A stretch of DNA of 64,000 nt. Origin: Paenibacillus xylanexedens (lineage in GTDB: Bacteria; Bacillota; Bacilli; Paenibacillales; Paenibacillaceae). The DNA lies in the NCBI RefSeq assembly GCF_007676705.1, contig NZ_VEBF01000001.1:1240001-1304000 (forward strand). Reading direction: 5' to 3'. Each line of letters begins with the position of its first letter. The stretch's first letter is position 1. The notes under the pieces were generated by a model that saw only the letters and a program-made list of their open reading frames with translations, searched no databases and was not told the DNA's origin. The translations under genes were made by a program, and so were the position numbers. This document shows, one piece after another, positions 15,223-24,261 of the stretch.

Positions 15223-17676
15223 CTATTTACGCAATTCCGCTCCAAATTGCTCTTCCAGACGAGCCACTACACGGGCGTGAACTTCAGTAACTTCCTCATC
15301 AGTCAGTGTACGTTCACGATTCCGGTACACCAGTGCCATCGCCACGCTCTTCTTGTTTTCACCCAGTTTGCTGCCAGTAAACACATCGAATACCTGTACG
15401 GTTTGTAACAATTCACCTGCAGATTCACGAATGGCGCGCAGCATATCCCCTGCTTCGATATCCTCATTCACAACAACCGCGATATCACGTTCCATGGCCG
15501 GGAAACGCGGAAGTTCACGATAACGAATATCAGCGTCCGCTTCACTGTAGATTGATTCAAGCGCAATCTCTGCGATGTATACATCATTCAGATCATACTG
15601 TTGTTGCAGTTCCGGATGCAATTGACCCAGCGTACCAATCAATTTACCTTCCCCGCCATCCTTTCCTTCCAGATAAACCGATGCGGAACGTCCCGGATGG
15701 AATCCTTCAGGGCTGTTCGCTACCAAGCGAATGCGTTGTTCCAGACCCACATAGGCGAACAGATGCTCAAGCGCACCTTTCAGATCGAAGAAGTCCACTT
15801 TCTCCGCTCCAACATTCCACTGCTGAGTTGCACGATTCCCAGTGAGCAACAAGCCCAGTACCGGAATCTCATGTGGTTGCTTGGTCAACTGGTCTTCTTC
15901 AGTGAAGAACACATTGCCCACTTCAAATACAGCCAGTGAGTCCTGTTTGCGGTTCATGTTGTACACCGCTGCATCCAGCATTTGCGGCAAAATACTCGTA
16001 CGAAGCACACTGCGGTCCTCACTCATAGGCATCGCGAGCTTCACGGCTTTACTGCCTTGTGTCAACGCTGGGAACAGTGTTGCTTTATCCGGGTGTACAA
16101 AGGAGTAGCTGATCATCTCCTGCCAGCCACTACCTGAGAGTAATCCACGAATGGTGCGACGCATCGCTTGAGAGCGTGTATAAGCACCCGGAGTCGTCGG
16201 TCCTTCAATCCATGTGGTTGGAATGTTGTCATATCCGTACAGACGCGCGATCTCTTCAAACAAGTCTACATCGAGCGTAATATCCCCTCTGCGTGTTGGT
16301 ACTTCCACATCCAGCAATCCTTGATCAGCATCACCACATGCAAAGTGCAAGCGAGCGAAGATGGTTTTCACCTCGAGCAATGAAAGATCTGTTCCCAGAT
16401 AACGATTCAGTCTGTCCAGCGACAATTGAATTACACGTTTCTCTGCAGCTTCTGCTCCAGCTTCCACGATTCCCTGGTGCACTTCACCTTCAGCATAACG
16501 CTGAATCAGTTCAGCCGCACGATCCAGAGCTGTAATGACTGCACCCGGATCCACTTCCTTCTCAAAACGCATGCTTGCTTCGGAACGCAGCCCCAGTTGG
16601 CGCGACGTTTTCCGAACGGTTCCGCCGTCGAACTTGGCGGACTCCAGCAACAGATTCACTGTGCCTTCTGATACCTCGGAATTCTCTCCACCCATAACCC
16701 CAGCGATGGCTACTGGCTTCACGCCATCCGTAATAAGCAACATGTGCGGCTCCAGCTTGCGCTCCTGTCCATCCAGCGTAACAATCGTTTCGCCTTCGTT
16801 AGCCATCCGCACTTCAATATGGCCTTTATCCAGCTTATCCGCATCAAATGCATGTAGCGGTTGACCGTATTCCAGCATGACATAATTCGTGATATCAACG
16901 ATATTGTTGATTGGACGAACACCTGCAGCCATCAAACGGTTTTGCATCCAGAGCGGGGAAGCCCCCAGCTTAATGCCGGTTACATAACGAGCTGCGTAGT
17001 GACTGCATTGCTCCTGCGCCTTAATCTCTACCGAGATATGATTCGCAGCCGCATCACCAACCTCAACCAGTTGGTCTTTGGGACTCGGCAGCTTCACTTC
17101 ACGTCCCAGGATGGCACCCACTTCATAAGCTGCACCACGCATGCTGAGACAGTCGGAACGGTTCGGGGTAAGGTCCAGTTCAAGCACATGGTCGTCGAGA
17201 CCAAGAACCTGGCTGATTGGCGTGCCAATCTCCGTTTGTTCTGGCAGTACAAGAATACCTTCCTGCTGATCTTTTGGCAGCAATTTATCGTTCATGCCCA
17301 GCTCTTTAGCGGAACAGATCATGCCAAGGGATACAACACCGCGAAGTTTAGCTTTTTTGATATCCAATCCACCAGGGAGCTTCGCTCCAACCAGAGCTAC
17401 AACTACTTTTTGACCAGCATCCACATTTTTCGCACCACACACGATCTGCAGATCTTCTTCCTGGCCGGCATCAATGACACATACATTAAGTTTGTCTGCA
17501 TCCGGGTGCTTTTCCTTACTCTTCACATAACCCACAACAACTTTATTCACGCCCTTGTTGCGGTTCTCCACTACATCAATCTCGACTCCCGCACGGGTGA
17601 TTTTCTCCGCCAATTCCTGTGGCGTCACACCTTCAAGGGAAATATAATCAGACAGCCAATCTGTCGATACTCTCAT
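15223..17676 (-). CDS. pheT: Phenylalanine-tRNA ligase beta subunit
   Basis: 817 aa, against about 804 in B. subtilis. Visible parts in order are the N-terminal tRNA-binding (EMAP-II) domain (residues about 40-150, VVGYVKSKEKHPDADKLNVC), the B3/B4 editing domain, B5 (around residue 410-480), the core fold (LDVDLFEEIARLYGYDNIP) and the C-terminal FDX-ACB anticodon domain (RELPRFPAMERDIAVVV). It forms an alpha2-beta2 enzyme with PheS. ATG at 17676. It follows pheS by 82 bp and shares the T-box leader upstream. Confidence 0.97.
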   Translation of the reverse strand: MRVSTDWLSDYISLEGVTPQELAEKITRAGVEIDVVENRNKGVNKVVVGYVKSKEKHPDADKLNVCVIDAGQEEDLQIVCGAKNVDAGQKVVVALVGAKLPGGLDIKKAKLRGVVSLGMICSAKELGMNDKLLPKDQQEGILVLPEQTEIGTPISQVLGLDDHVLELDLTPNRSDCLSMRGAAYEVGAILGREVKLPSPKDQLVEVGDAAANHISVEIKAQEQCSHYAARYVTGIKLGASPLWMQNRLMAAGVRPINNIVDITNYVMLEYGQPLHAFDADKLDKGHIEVRMANEGETIVTLDGQERKLEPHMLLITDGVKPVAIAGVMGGENSEVSEGTVNLLLESAKFDGGTVRKTSRQLGLRSEASMRFEKEVDPGAVITALDRAAELIQRYAEGEVHQGIVEAGAEAAEKRVIQLSLDRLNRYLGTDLSLLEVKTIFARLHFACGDADQGLLDVEVPTRRGDITLDVDLFEEIARLYGYDNIPTTWIEGPTTPGAYTRSQAMRRTIRGLLSGSGWQEMISYSFVHPDKATLFPALTQGSKAVKLAMPMSEDRSVLRTSILPQMLDAAVYNMNRKQDSLAVFEVGNVFFTEEDQLTKQPHEIPVLGLLLTGNRATQQWNVGAEKVDFFDLKGALEHLFAYVGLEQRIRLVANSPEGFHPGRSASVYLEGKDGGEGKLIGTLGQLHPELQQQYDLNDVYIAEIALESIYSEADADIRYRELPRFPAMERDIAVVVNEDIEAGDMLRAIRESAGELLQTVQVFDVFTGSKLGENKKSVAMALVYRNRERTLTDEEVTEVHARVVARLEEQFGAELRK

Positions 17677-17758
17677 GGACGTTCACTTCCTTCATCTATA
17701 AATTGGTGTTGCCGTTCCTAACGCTTGCTCTATGAATGCAGATCTATTTATTGTAAAG

Positions 17759-18793
17759 TTACAGCCGTCCGAATTGCTTCAGGAAGGTCAGATCACTGTT
17801 GTAGAAGTGACGGATATCATCAACACCATACTTCAGCATCGCGATACGTTCTACGCCCATTCCGAATGCGAAACCACTGTATTTCTCCGGATCATAACCG
17901 CCCATCTCAAGCACTTTCGGGTGAACCATACCGCCGCCCAGAATTTCGAGCCAGCCTGTTTGTTTACATACCCGACAGCCGCTGCCGCCGCATTGTACAC
18001 AAGTTACATCCACTTCCGCACTTGGCTCCGTGAACGGGAAGAAGCTTGGACGCAGACGAATTTCCGTGTGGGAACCGAACATTTCGCGCACGAATTGCAG
18101 CAGGGTTCCTTTCAGATCGCTCATACGAATGTTTTCGCTGATAACCAATCCTTCGACCTGGTTGAATTGGAAAGAGTGCGTCGCATCGTCGTCATCACGG
18201 CGGTATACTTTACCTGGGCAGATGACTTTGACAGGCACTTCGCCCTTCATGCTCTGCATGGTACGTACTTGAACCGGAGATGTATGGGTACGCATCAACA
18301 AGTCTTCTGTAACATAGAAGGAATCCTGCATATCGCGCGCCGGGTGATTCTTCGGCAGATTCAACGCTTCAAAGTTGTAATAATCCATTTCGACTTCAGG
18401 ACCTTCCGCAACGCGGTATCCCATACCGATGAAAATATCTTCGATCTCCTGTACCACTTTGGTCAGTGGGTGCAGTCCGCCTTGACGTCCACGACGTCCT
18501 GGCAGGGTCACATCAATTTTCTCGGATTGCAGACGCTTCGCTGTCTCTTCCTTCTGGAACTGATCCTGCTTGCTGTCGATGACTTCCTCAATGGCAGCTC
18601 GAACATCATTGGCTACTTGACCAATAACTGGACGTTCCTCCGCACTAAGCGCACCCATACCGCGCAAAATTTCAGTCAATGCACCCTTTTTCCCTAAATA
18701 CTTCACACGCAGATCACTGAGCGTCTGCGGATCACTGACACCAGACAACTGCTCCAGCGCTTCGATCTTCAATGCCTCTAAACGTTCTTTCAT
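17759..18793 (-). CDS. pheS: Phenylalanine-tRNA ligase alpha subunit
   Basis: 344 aa, the same length as in B. subtilis. N-terminal coiled coil, then the class II core: [14 protein letters not shown], motif 2 [19 protein letters not shown] and motif 3 [17 protein letters not shown]. It activates Phe and charges tRNA-Phe with PheT. The frame runs upstream into the T-box leader, but the ATG at 18793 with GGGGG 8-9 nt before it gives the family N-terminus [13 protein letters not shown]. Controlled by the T-box at 18828-19156. Confidence 0.97.
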   Translation of the reverse strand: MKERLEALKIEALEQLSGVSDPQTLSDLRVKYLGKKGALTEILRGMGALSAEERPVIGQVANDVRAAIEEVIDSKQDQFQKEETAKRLQSEKIDVTLPGRRGRQGGLHPLTKVVQEIEDIFIGMGYRVAEGPEVEMDYYNFEALNLPKNHPARDMQDSFYVTEDLLMRTHTSPVQVRTMQSMKGEVPVKVICPGKVYRRDDDDATHSFQFNQVEGLVISENIRMSDLKGTLLQFVREMFGSHTEIRLRPSFFPFTEPSAEVDVTCVQCGGSGCRVCKQTGWLEILGGGMVHPKVLEMGGYDPEKYSGFAFGMGVERIAMLKYGVDDIRHFYNSDLTFLKQFGRL

Positions 18794-18827
18794 GTGTAAT
18801 TGCCCCCTTTTTGTGGTGTTTTTGCAA

Positions 18828-19156
18828 CAAAAAAAGGCCTTCTCTCCCCTGAAGGGACGAAAAGACCGTGGTACCACCCTTGTTAGACATCCATTGCTGC
18901 ACAACCCTTTCGGTCTGCAACTTGTTCTGTCTCACTTTGTACGGAATAACGACCGTTAACCGTTTGCCCCTACTGTTGTCTCTGTGTTTACACACAAACA
19001 GGTTCAGGGAACCGCTTCGGAGTGAATTTCGGCAGCCTTGTTCTACAGAAACGCTCTCAATCTACGGCGCTTCCTCCCTGTCCAGAGGCACTGCTTACTT
19101 ATCTCCATCATCACGTTTACTTAGTTTACCTATATCGATGCAATGATCGATGATCG
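18828..19156 (-). promoter_or_regulatory. T-box leader (Phe) of pheST
   Basis: The T-box core GGGTGGTACCACG is on the minus strand at 18879-18867. Just after it GGTCTTTTCGTCCC pairs with GGGGAGAGAAGGCC and is followed by seven T, the terminator. The upstream part contains Stem I, with a TTC (Phe) triplet at 19026-19024 in the likely specifier loop GAAATTCACTCCG. Uncharged tRNA-Phe should favour the antiterminator and so raise pheST. Confidence 0.93.
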
Positions 19157-19162
19157 TTCATA

Positions 19163-19191
19163 ATTATATGCAAAATAGATCGAAATAGCAA
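19163..19191 (-). promoter_or_regulatory. Sigma-A promoter of pheST
   Basis: TTGCTA (19191-19186), 17 nt, TATAAT (19168-19163) on the minus strand. The transcript start would be near 19156, at the head of the T-box leader. Confidence 0.8.
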
Positions 19192-19203
19192 GTCGTCCAT
19201 ATT

Positions 19204-21096
19204 CTAATTTATGCTTGCACCCTTATCTTTCAATTGTCTCAAGCGCTGCTGGATTTCTCGAATCTCCGCTGCCTCGGCTGCTCGTTCATTCGTATGTTCG
19301 GGCAGTGTCAGACTGTCTTTCCCAGCAGTACTCACAGGAGAAAGTAATTCGGATAATCGCATTTCAAGTCGCAATCGCTCATCATCGGATTCCCGGGTCT
19401 CCAACGCCATTTCCCGAAGTTTGCTGGACTGCTCCCAATCGGATACACCTCCTTCAAACAGGGTTGCTGTGCCTCCAGCCTCCAGATCGCACAACCGATT
19501 CGCGAGTGTCTTCGTTAGCATCCGGTCATGGGATACAAGCACCAAAGCACCTGACGCCTGTTTCAATACATTCTCCATGACTTCCTGGGTATCGATGTCC
19601 AGATAGTTCGTCGGCTCGTCCAGCACCAGCAGATTCGCTCCGCCAAAGTATAGCCTTAGAAAGGCTACTCTGCACTTTTCCCCCATGCTCAAATTTCCGA
19701 TCCGCTTGAATACATCATCTCTGGAAAACAGAAAACATCCAAGAATGGTCCGTGCCGCACTTTGTGTCATGGATGGAAGGGTAAGCAAGCTATCCAGAAG
19801 CGTCTGATTCTCGGGAAGTCCTTCCAGTTCCTGTGAAAAGTAACCGATTTTCAGCTGTGGATGCCGTGTTACCTTGCCTTGCGAAGGTTCCAGTTCACCA
19901 ATCATCAACTTCAGCAGTGTCGTCTTGCCCGTTCCATTAGGGCCTCGTACAGCAAGCCGATCTCCGCGTTCCACAGTAATTCGAAGATCGCGCAGCAGTG
20001 GCTGGTTACGTGTATACGAAAAACTCACCTCTTCCAGCGCAAGCAGCTGACGTGCAGCCAGTGTGCTCATCTGTAGTTCCATGTTCAACTTGGCAGCTTC
20101 ACGAGGTTTATCCACCCGTTCCTTTTCCAACCGCTCCAACTGTTTTTGTTTCGCATGGTAACGAGAAATATTTTTGTTGGCTTTGGCTTTGTAAAAGCTC
20201 TGGGTGATCTTTACCTCCACATCGGTCGCTGAGTTATGCGCTTTATGGAACCATTCCTGATAATTTCGAATCGTCTCTTCCAGCGCCTTACGTTCCAACT
20301 CCTGCCTGCGGTAGATCGTTTCCTGTTCCCTTAATTCACGCTCTTTGTGGATCTTGTAGTCGGAGTATCCGCCCTTGTATTTGGTCAGAGCCTCTGCACT
20401 AAACTCAATGACCCCTGTGGCTACCTGATCAATAAACGTACGATCGTGAGATACAAATAACAGCGTTCCTTCATATGAAGACAACCACTCTTCAAGCCAG
20501 CGCATGCTTCCCTCATCCAGATGATTCGTCGGTTCATCCAGAATCAGGAATTTGGGCTTGCTGACAAGCAGACCCGCCAAACGGGCCTTTGTTTTTTGCC
20601 CACCGCTTAAGGAATGATAGGGTCTGTTCCAATGTTCTCCGGACAATCCAAGGCGTGTCAGCACCTTCTCTACTTCGGTCTCCCACATATAACCGTTCAA
20701 CTGTTCATACTGCTCTGTCACTTGCGTATAGGCTGCAAGCAGCTCATCATCAGCCTCACTGCTGATGCTCAAGCGTTGTTCCAGTTCTTCCAGTTCCCGT
20801 TTCACTTCATAGATCTGACCGCTCTCACGTCGGACCGCATCCAGAACATTCATCCCCGTCTCAATCTCTGAGCGCTGACGCATGAACCCCCATTCCTGCT
20901 GCGGGATATGACGTTCAATCCGTCCACCACCATGCTCTTCACCCAAAATGATGCTTAACAACGTTGTCTTGCCGCATCCGTTGCGACCCAGAATGGCGAG
21001 CCGCTCGCCCTCATTAATCTCCAGATTCAATCCTGTAAACAATTCTTTGCCGTTCCACTCTTTTGATACTTCATGTAAGCGTACCAATGTCATCAT
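19204..21096 (-). CDS. ABC-F ATPase, probable ribosome-protection type
   Basis: 630 aa with two ABC domains and no membrane segment, the ABC-F layout. Domain 1 has GRNGCGKTT, LSGGQKTKARLAGLL and ILDEPTNHLDEGS; domain 2 has GPNGTGKTT, LSMGEKCRVAFLRLYFGG and VLDEPTNYLDID. The linker (about residues 240-320) is long and charged, which is the part that reaches the ribosomal centre in VmlR/Vga/Msr-type resistance proteins. The C-terminal extension contains MRLSELLSP and a basic coiled tail. Antibiotic resistance is suggested by the attenuator-like leader, but a housekeeping ABC-F role cannot be excluded. ATGATG start with GAGG close by. Confidence 0.85.
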   Translation of the reverse strand: MMTLVRLHEVSKEWNGKELFTGLNLEINEGERLAILGRNGCGKTTLLSIILGEEHGGGRIERHIPQQEWGFMRQRSEIETGMNVLDAVRRESGQIYEVKRELEELEQRLSISSEADDELLAAYTQVTEQYEQLNGYMWETEVEKVLTRLGLSGEHWNRPYHSLSGGQKTKARLAGLLVSKPKFLILDEPTNHLDEGSMRWLEEWLSSYEGTLLFVSHDRTFIDQVATGVIEFSAEALTKYKGGYSDYKIHKERELREQETIYRRQELERKALEETIRNYQEWFHKAHNSATDVEVKITQSFYKAKANKNISRYHAKQKQLERLEKERVDKPREAAKLNMELQMSTLAARQLLALEEVSFSYTRNQPLLRDLRITVERGDRLAVRGPNGTGKTTLLKLMIGELEPSQGKVTRHPQLKIGYFSQELEGLPENQTLLDSLLTLPSMTQSAARTILGCFLFSRDDVFKRIGNLSMGEKCRVAFLRLYFGGANLLVLDEPTNYLDIDTQEVMENVLKQASGALVLVSHDRMLTKTLANRLCDLEAGGTATLFEGGVSDWEQSSKLREMALETRESDDERLRLEMRLSELLSPVSTAGKDSLTLPEHTNERAAEAAEIREIQQRLRQLKDKGASIN

Positions 21097-21136
21097 GAGG
21101 CCTCATCCTTCCTGCATCCTTTTTGCTGAACAAAAA

Positions 21137-21160
21137 AACCGCTGGCATCAGCCGGCGGTT
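21137..21160 (-). terminator. Attenuator terminator before ABC-F start
   Basis: GC-rich stem AACCGC...GCGGTT with TTTTTTT immediately after, ending about 40 nt before the ABC-F ATG. There is no gene upstream on this strand that needs it, so it is probably regulatory. Confidence 0.75.
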
Positions 21161-21198
21161 TGGCAATTCAGGGTTGGATCAAGCATTCAAAGACAGAA

Positions 21199-21303
21199 CT
21201 AAGGTAAGCTACGGCATGAACAAAGAAACCCCAAATACAGGGTACACGTAAACCTCAAAGGCTTACTGGTTCCACACCTGATCCCATAGCTGAATTTGGA
21301 CAC
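21199..21303 (-). CDS. Candidate 34-codon leader peptide
   Basis: GTG at 21303 is 6 nt after AGGGG and opens a 34-codon frame ending at TAG 21199. It reads MSKFSYGIRCGTSKPLRF then TCTLYLGFLCSCRSLP. It ends about 40 nt upstream of the attenuator hairpin. A second overlapping frame begins at an ATG a few bases earlier (20 codons). Either could be the sensed uORF. The peptide is rich in Cys and Arg and is not a known resistance leader that I can name. Confidence 0.4.
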   Translation of the reverse strand: MSKFSYGIRCGTSKPLRFTCTLYLGFLCSCRSLP

Positions 21304-21442
21304 ACGAATCCCCTCATTGCTCAGCCGCTCTGGCTGACTGCGTTATACAACCGTCTGCAGTTAACTGGGGTTCAATTCATGTGTTTTACTTCATGGGACG
21401 TATGGTTACCTCTCATTCATGTGTAGTATCAATTTCTCCGTT

Positions 21443-21470
21443 ATTGTACCAGATCATTGTAAAAAAGCAA
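21443..21470 (-). promoter_or_regulatory. Promoter of the ABC-F leader
   Basis: TTGCTT (21470-21465), 16 nt, TACAAT (21448-21443) on the minus strand. It gives a start near 21436, upstream of the start-stop frames. Confidence 0.5.
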
Positions 21471-21574
21471 AGGTTATATAAATTAAACTAAAGAATACTT
21501 ACTTACTCACCACTCCAATAACAGAACAATCATCCTGATCGCTATTACACCCAGATTCTTTTAGGGCAAAAGAA

Positions 21575-21599
21575 AAAGCCCCTGCATCGCAAGGGCTTT
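21575..21599 (-). terminator. Terminator after tRNA-Gly
   Basis: AAAGCCCTTGCGATGC then GGGGCTTTTT on the minus strand, 16 nt after the tRNA end. Confidence 0.8.
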
Positions 21600-21614
21600 G
21601 GTACTGCTTAATGA

Positions 21615-21685
21615 AGCGGGTGATGGGAATCGAACCCACGCTATTAGCTTGGAAGGCTAAAGTTCTACCATTGAACTACACCCGC
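21615..21685 (-). tRNA. tRNA-Gly (anticodon TCC)
   Basis: On the minus strand the acceptor arm GCGGGTG pairs with CACCCGC; the D arm has GTTCAATGGTAGAAC, the anticodon loop reads CTTCCAA giving TCC (Gly, codon GGA), and the T arm has GGGTTCGATTCCC. The CCA end is not encoded. It is a single tRNA, with its own terminator. Confidence 0.95.
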
Positions 21686-21814
21686 ATGAATGACGATTCG
21701 TAGTTAAGCTCCATTAGGAAGTTAACATTGATTTTACAAATAATAATATACCATGAACCTCCATAGCATGCAAGTCATATTTACCATTTTTTTCATTATA
21801 CATCCACACAAAAA

Positions 21815-21840
21815 AGCAGGAGTACTCACGCGCCCCTGCT
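21815..21840 (-). terminator. Terminator of the GGDEF/EAL gene
   Basis: AGCAGGGG...CCTGCT stem with TTTTTT on the minus strand, directly after the stop codon. Confidence 0.7.
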
Positions 21841-21845
21841 GTTCG

Positions 21846-23972
21846 CTATCCTGTGGGTTTATCCACATCTCTTAAGAACTGCCTTTCAAAATCTGCGGCC
21901 TCAATCGGTTTGCTGAAAAAATACCCCTGAGCCTCATGACAATGTTGATTGCGAAGAAAGACCATCTGATCTTCGTTCTCCACACCCTCCGCTGTCACTT
22001 TCAGATGTAAATGATGCGCCATTGAAGTAATGGTGGATACAATCGCAGCGTTATTGCTGTCCTCCATGACTTCATTTACGAATGAACGGTCAATCTTGAG
22101 CCGATCAATCGGCAGGTCCTTCAGATAATGCAACGAGCTGTATCCCGTTCCAAAATCATCAATACTGATATGCACACCAATTTCTTTAATTTTACGCAAC
22201 TGCTCGAATGCCCGATCTTTATCAAATGTCATACTCTCCGTGATCTCCAGTTCTAGCCATACAGGCTCAAGCCCTGTCTCCTTGAGAATACCATTGATAT
22301 TGTCCAATAGATGAGAATGTCTGAACTGTCTCATGGACAGATTCACCGATACACACAGTTTACGATAACCGGCTTCCTGCCATAGTTTGTTCTGGGCACA
22401 AGCTTCACGAAGCACCCATTCACCAAGCGGCACAATCAGCCCACTCTCTTCTGCCAAGGGAATGAATTCCGCTGGAGACACCGAGCCCCGTTGCGGGTGC
22501 TGCCAGCGTACCAGTGCTTCCATGCCGACAATCAGCCCACTTTGCAGATTTACCTGCGGCTGATAGACCAGGTAGAACTGACCTCGATCCAACGCCTTGC
22601 GCAGATCGTTCTCAAGCTGCAAACGCTCCTGAGCTTTCATCTGCATCGCATGGGCATAACGATTTAATTCCATGCCCTGTTCTTTGGCATTATGTAGCGC
22701 TGTATCGGCATTCTGAATAATCTCCTGTGGTGACTCACCATCGTGTGGGAAAATCGCCATACCGATTCCAAGTGTAAGATGATACTCATTACCGTCAACC
22801 AGGACCGGTTTCTCAAAAAGTTGCAGTATGGATCTTGTGCGCCGTAACGCTGTATCCGTTGTACTGAAATCTGTCATCGTTAATGCAAATTCATCTCTTC
22901 CCAAGCCGAATACTTCTTCCCCTGGAAGTGACGAATGTTTCAGACGTTGACCTACCTGACGCAGAACCCTGTTGGCCGCTTGCTGTCCGAGCGAATCATT
23001 GATCGTCTTGAACCGATTAATATTCAGGACCAGCACACCAACAAGCTGTTCCTGCACCACGGCATCATCCATCATCATTTTTAACCGCTGTGAAAGGCGA
23101 CGACGGTTTGGAAGCCCCGTCACATCATCATGATGAGCAATATAGTTCATCTTGGCTTCGGCAACCTGCTGTTGCAGGAACGGCGTATCCACTACGGACG
23201 TATACAGCCCTTTTTGGATGAAGAAATAGGCCATACAGTTACTGAGCAATCCTAATAGTAGATTGAGATCGTTCACCCCTGTTGCGAAAACAAAATAACA
23301 TTGCCCAAAGAAGAAACACAGGATGCCGCATAGAATGGATGGCAAGTCACCATCTTTGGTTTTTTTCCACTGGACAAACAAAATAACGGCAATAAGGCCA
23401 TACAGTAATCCGACCATAAAATGAACCCGGGTGAAAATTCCACCGAGAACTTCACCCTCAAGCATGTTCGGCAACATGCTCCATTCCTGAATAGCCAGTA
23501 TGTATAAAATAACAAAGGTACCCAATGTACCACTGAACAGTAAAAATTTGCGTGGTAATGCAATTTCCTTCTCATTTAAGGTATACACGAGCAGCAAACC
23601 TATTGAACAAACCAAAGATCCCATCGTTGACATCATCAAGGAGAATTCTGATTCCATCATTGCCCCGTTTGGAATCTCTTCTGCAAATGACACGATATGA
23701 ACCAGCTCAAATAGACCAATCAATAAAAAGAGTGTTGTTAATAACACTCTTCGAAGAGTCAGCTTCTGTGTCCGAAACAACCAGCTTTGATTATAAATGC
23801 CGATACAAGCCGCCGCCGCAGCGAATCCACCCAAGAGTGTCAAAACAGGGTAACCCGATATGATCAGATCAGAGCTTGAAGAAGAACGAAACCATTGACT
23901 TGCGAGGAAACACAATATGCCGCATACAGCGACCCAACCAATTTTTCTCTGATCTTGCAGATTAACCTTCAT
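21846..23972 (-). CDS. Membrane GGDEF/EAL protein, probable c-di-GMP phosphodiesterase
   Basis: 708 aa. Residues 1-255 hold about eight hydrophobic helices (sensor region, family unknown). The GGDEF domain (about 275-440) has the site GLGRDEF at 356-362, in which the second Gly is Arg, so cyclase activity is doubtful. The EAL domain (about 455-695) keeps what phosphodiesterases need: EAL at 485-487, NLS with Asn 544, ELEITE (Glu 576), DDFGTG (Asp 605, 606), Lys 626 and AEGVE (Glu 662). I infer that it breaks down c-di-GMP, with the GGDEF part perhaps sensing GTP. Monocistronic. A TGTCGAA box lies about 75 bp upstream at 24043, but such boxes arise by chance. Confidence 0.9.
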   Translation of the reverse strand: MKVNLQDQRKIGWVAVCGILCFLASQWFRSSSSSDLIISGYPVLTLLGGFAAAAACIGIYNQSWLFRTQKLTLRRVLLTTLFLLIGLFELVHIVSFAEEIPNGAMMESEFSLMMSTMGSLVCSIGLLLVYTLNEKEIALPRKFLLFSGTLGTFVILYILAIQEWSMLPNMLEGEVLGGIFTRVHFMVGLLYGLIAVILFVQWKKTKDGDLPSILCGILCFFFGQCYFVFATGVNDLNLLLGLLSNCMAYFFIQKGLYTSVVDTPFLQQQVAEAKMNYIAHHDDVTGLPNRRRLSQRLKMMMDDAVVQEQLVGVLVLNINRFKTINDSLGQQAANRVLRQVGQRLKHSSLPGEEVFGLGRDEFALTMTDFSTTDTALRRTRSILQLFEKPVLVDGNEYHLTLGIGMAIFPHDGESPQEIIQNADTALHNAKEQGMELNRYAHAMQMKAQERLQLENDLRKALDRGQFYLVYQPQVNLQSGLIVGMEALVRWQHPQRGSVSPAEFIPLAEESGLIVPLGEWVLREACAQNKLWQEAGYRKLCVSVNLSMRQFRHSHLLDNINGILKETGLEPVWLELEITESMTFDKDRAFEQLRKIKEIGVHISIDDFGTGYSSLHYLKDLPIDRLKIDRSFVNEVMEDSNNAAIVSTITSMAHHLHLKVTAEGVENEDQMVFLRNQHCHEAQGYFFSKPIEAADFERQFLRDVDKPTG

Positions 23973-24201
23973 GCCGTGTTTTCCTTCCCGGGATCACCTA
24001 TCCTGAATTACATTAACGAAACTTGCCAAGCCTGCTACACAATTCGACAAAAACATATTTACCAACGTTCAATTCACATGCATACACATGCTATCTGGTA
24101 CATAATAACATTTAATTCTGTATACGTGAACTAAAAAATAGTTACTCCTAGGAATATTTATTCATAAAAATGGAGAAAAACAAGGCATTAAGAACTAAAA
24201 A

Positions 24202-24230
24202 AACATGGACCTCCAGGTGGAGTCCATGTT
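24202..24230 (-). terminator. Terminator of the aldolase gene
   Basis: AACATGGA-CTCCA with GG loop and TGGAG-TCCATGTT, followed on the minus strand by TTTTTTAGTT. Confidence 0.85.
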
Positions 24231-24261
24231 TCCCTAGTTTGCAACTGTATTTAAGACTATA

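Larger units (their letters stand above)
21097..21436 (-). promoter_or_regulatory. Attenuator-like leader of the ABC-F gene
   Basis: About 340 nt separate the inferred start from the gene. Just upstream of the ribosome site AACCGC pairs with GCGGTT (21160-21137) and is followed by seven T, a terminator inside the 5' leader. Further up, a GTCAGCC-AGAG-GGCTGA hairpin carries TCAGCC, which could instead pair with GGCTGA in the terminator. Very short frames and a 34-codon frame lie between. This is the layout of ribosome-stalling attenuators ahead of antibiotic-resistance ABC-F genes. No T-box core was found. Confidence 0.6.

Noticed and set aside
17732..18697. A 321-codon plus-strand frame opposite pheS
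   Set aside because: It lies wholly antisense to pheS, which is certain, and has no family likeness.
21241..21303. T-box reading of the ABC-F leader (AGGTGTGGAACC resembles the core)
   Set aside because: An extra base breaks the GGTGGNACC core and no antiterminator/terminator pair follows at the right distance.
24043..24049. Spo0A box (TGTCGAA) before the GGDEF/EAL gene, with others at 30241 and 46290
   Set aside because: A 7-base motif is expected several times by chance in 64 kb.
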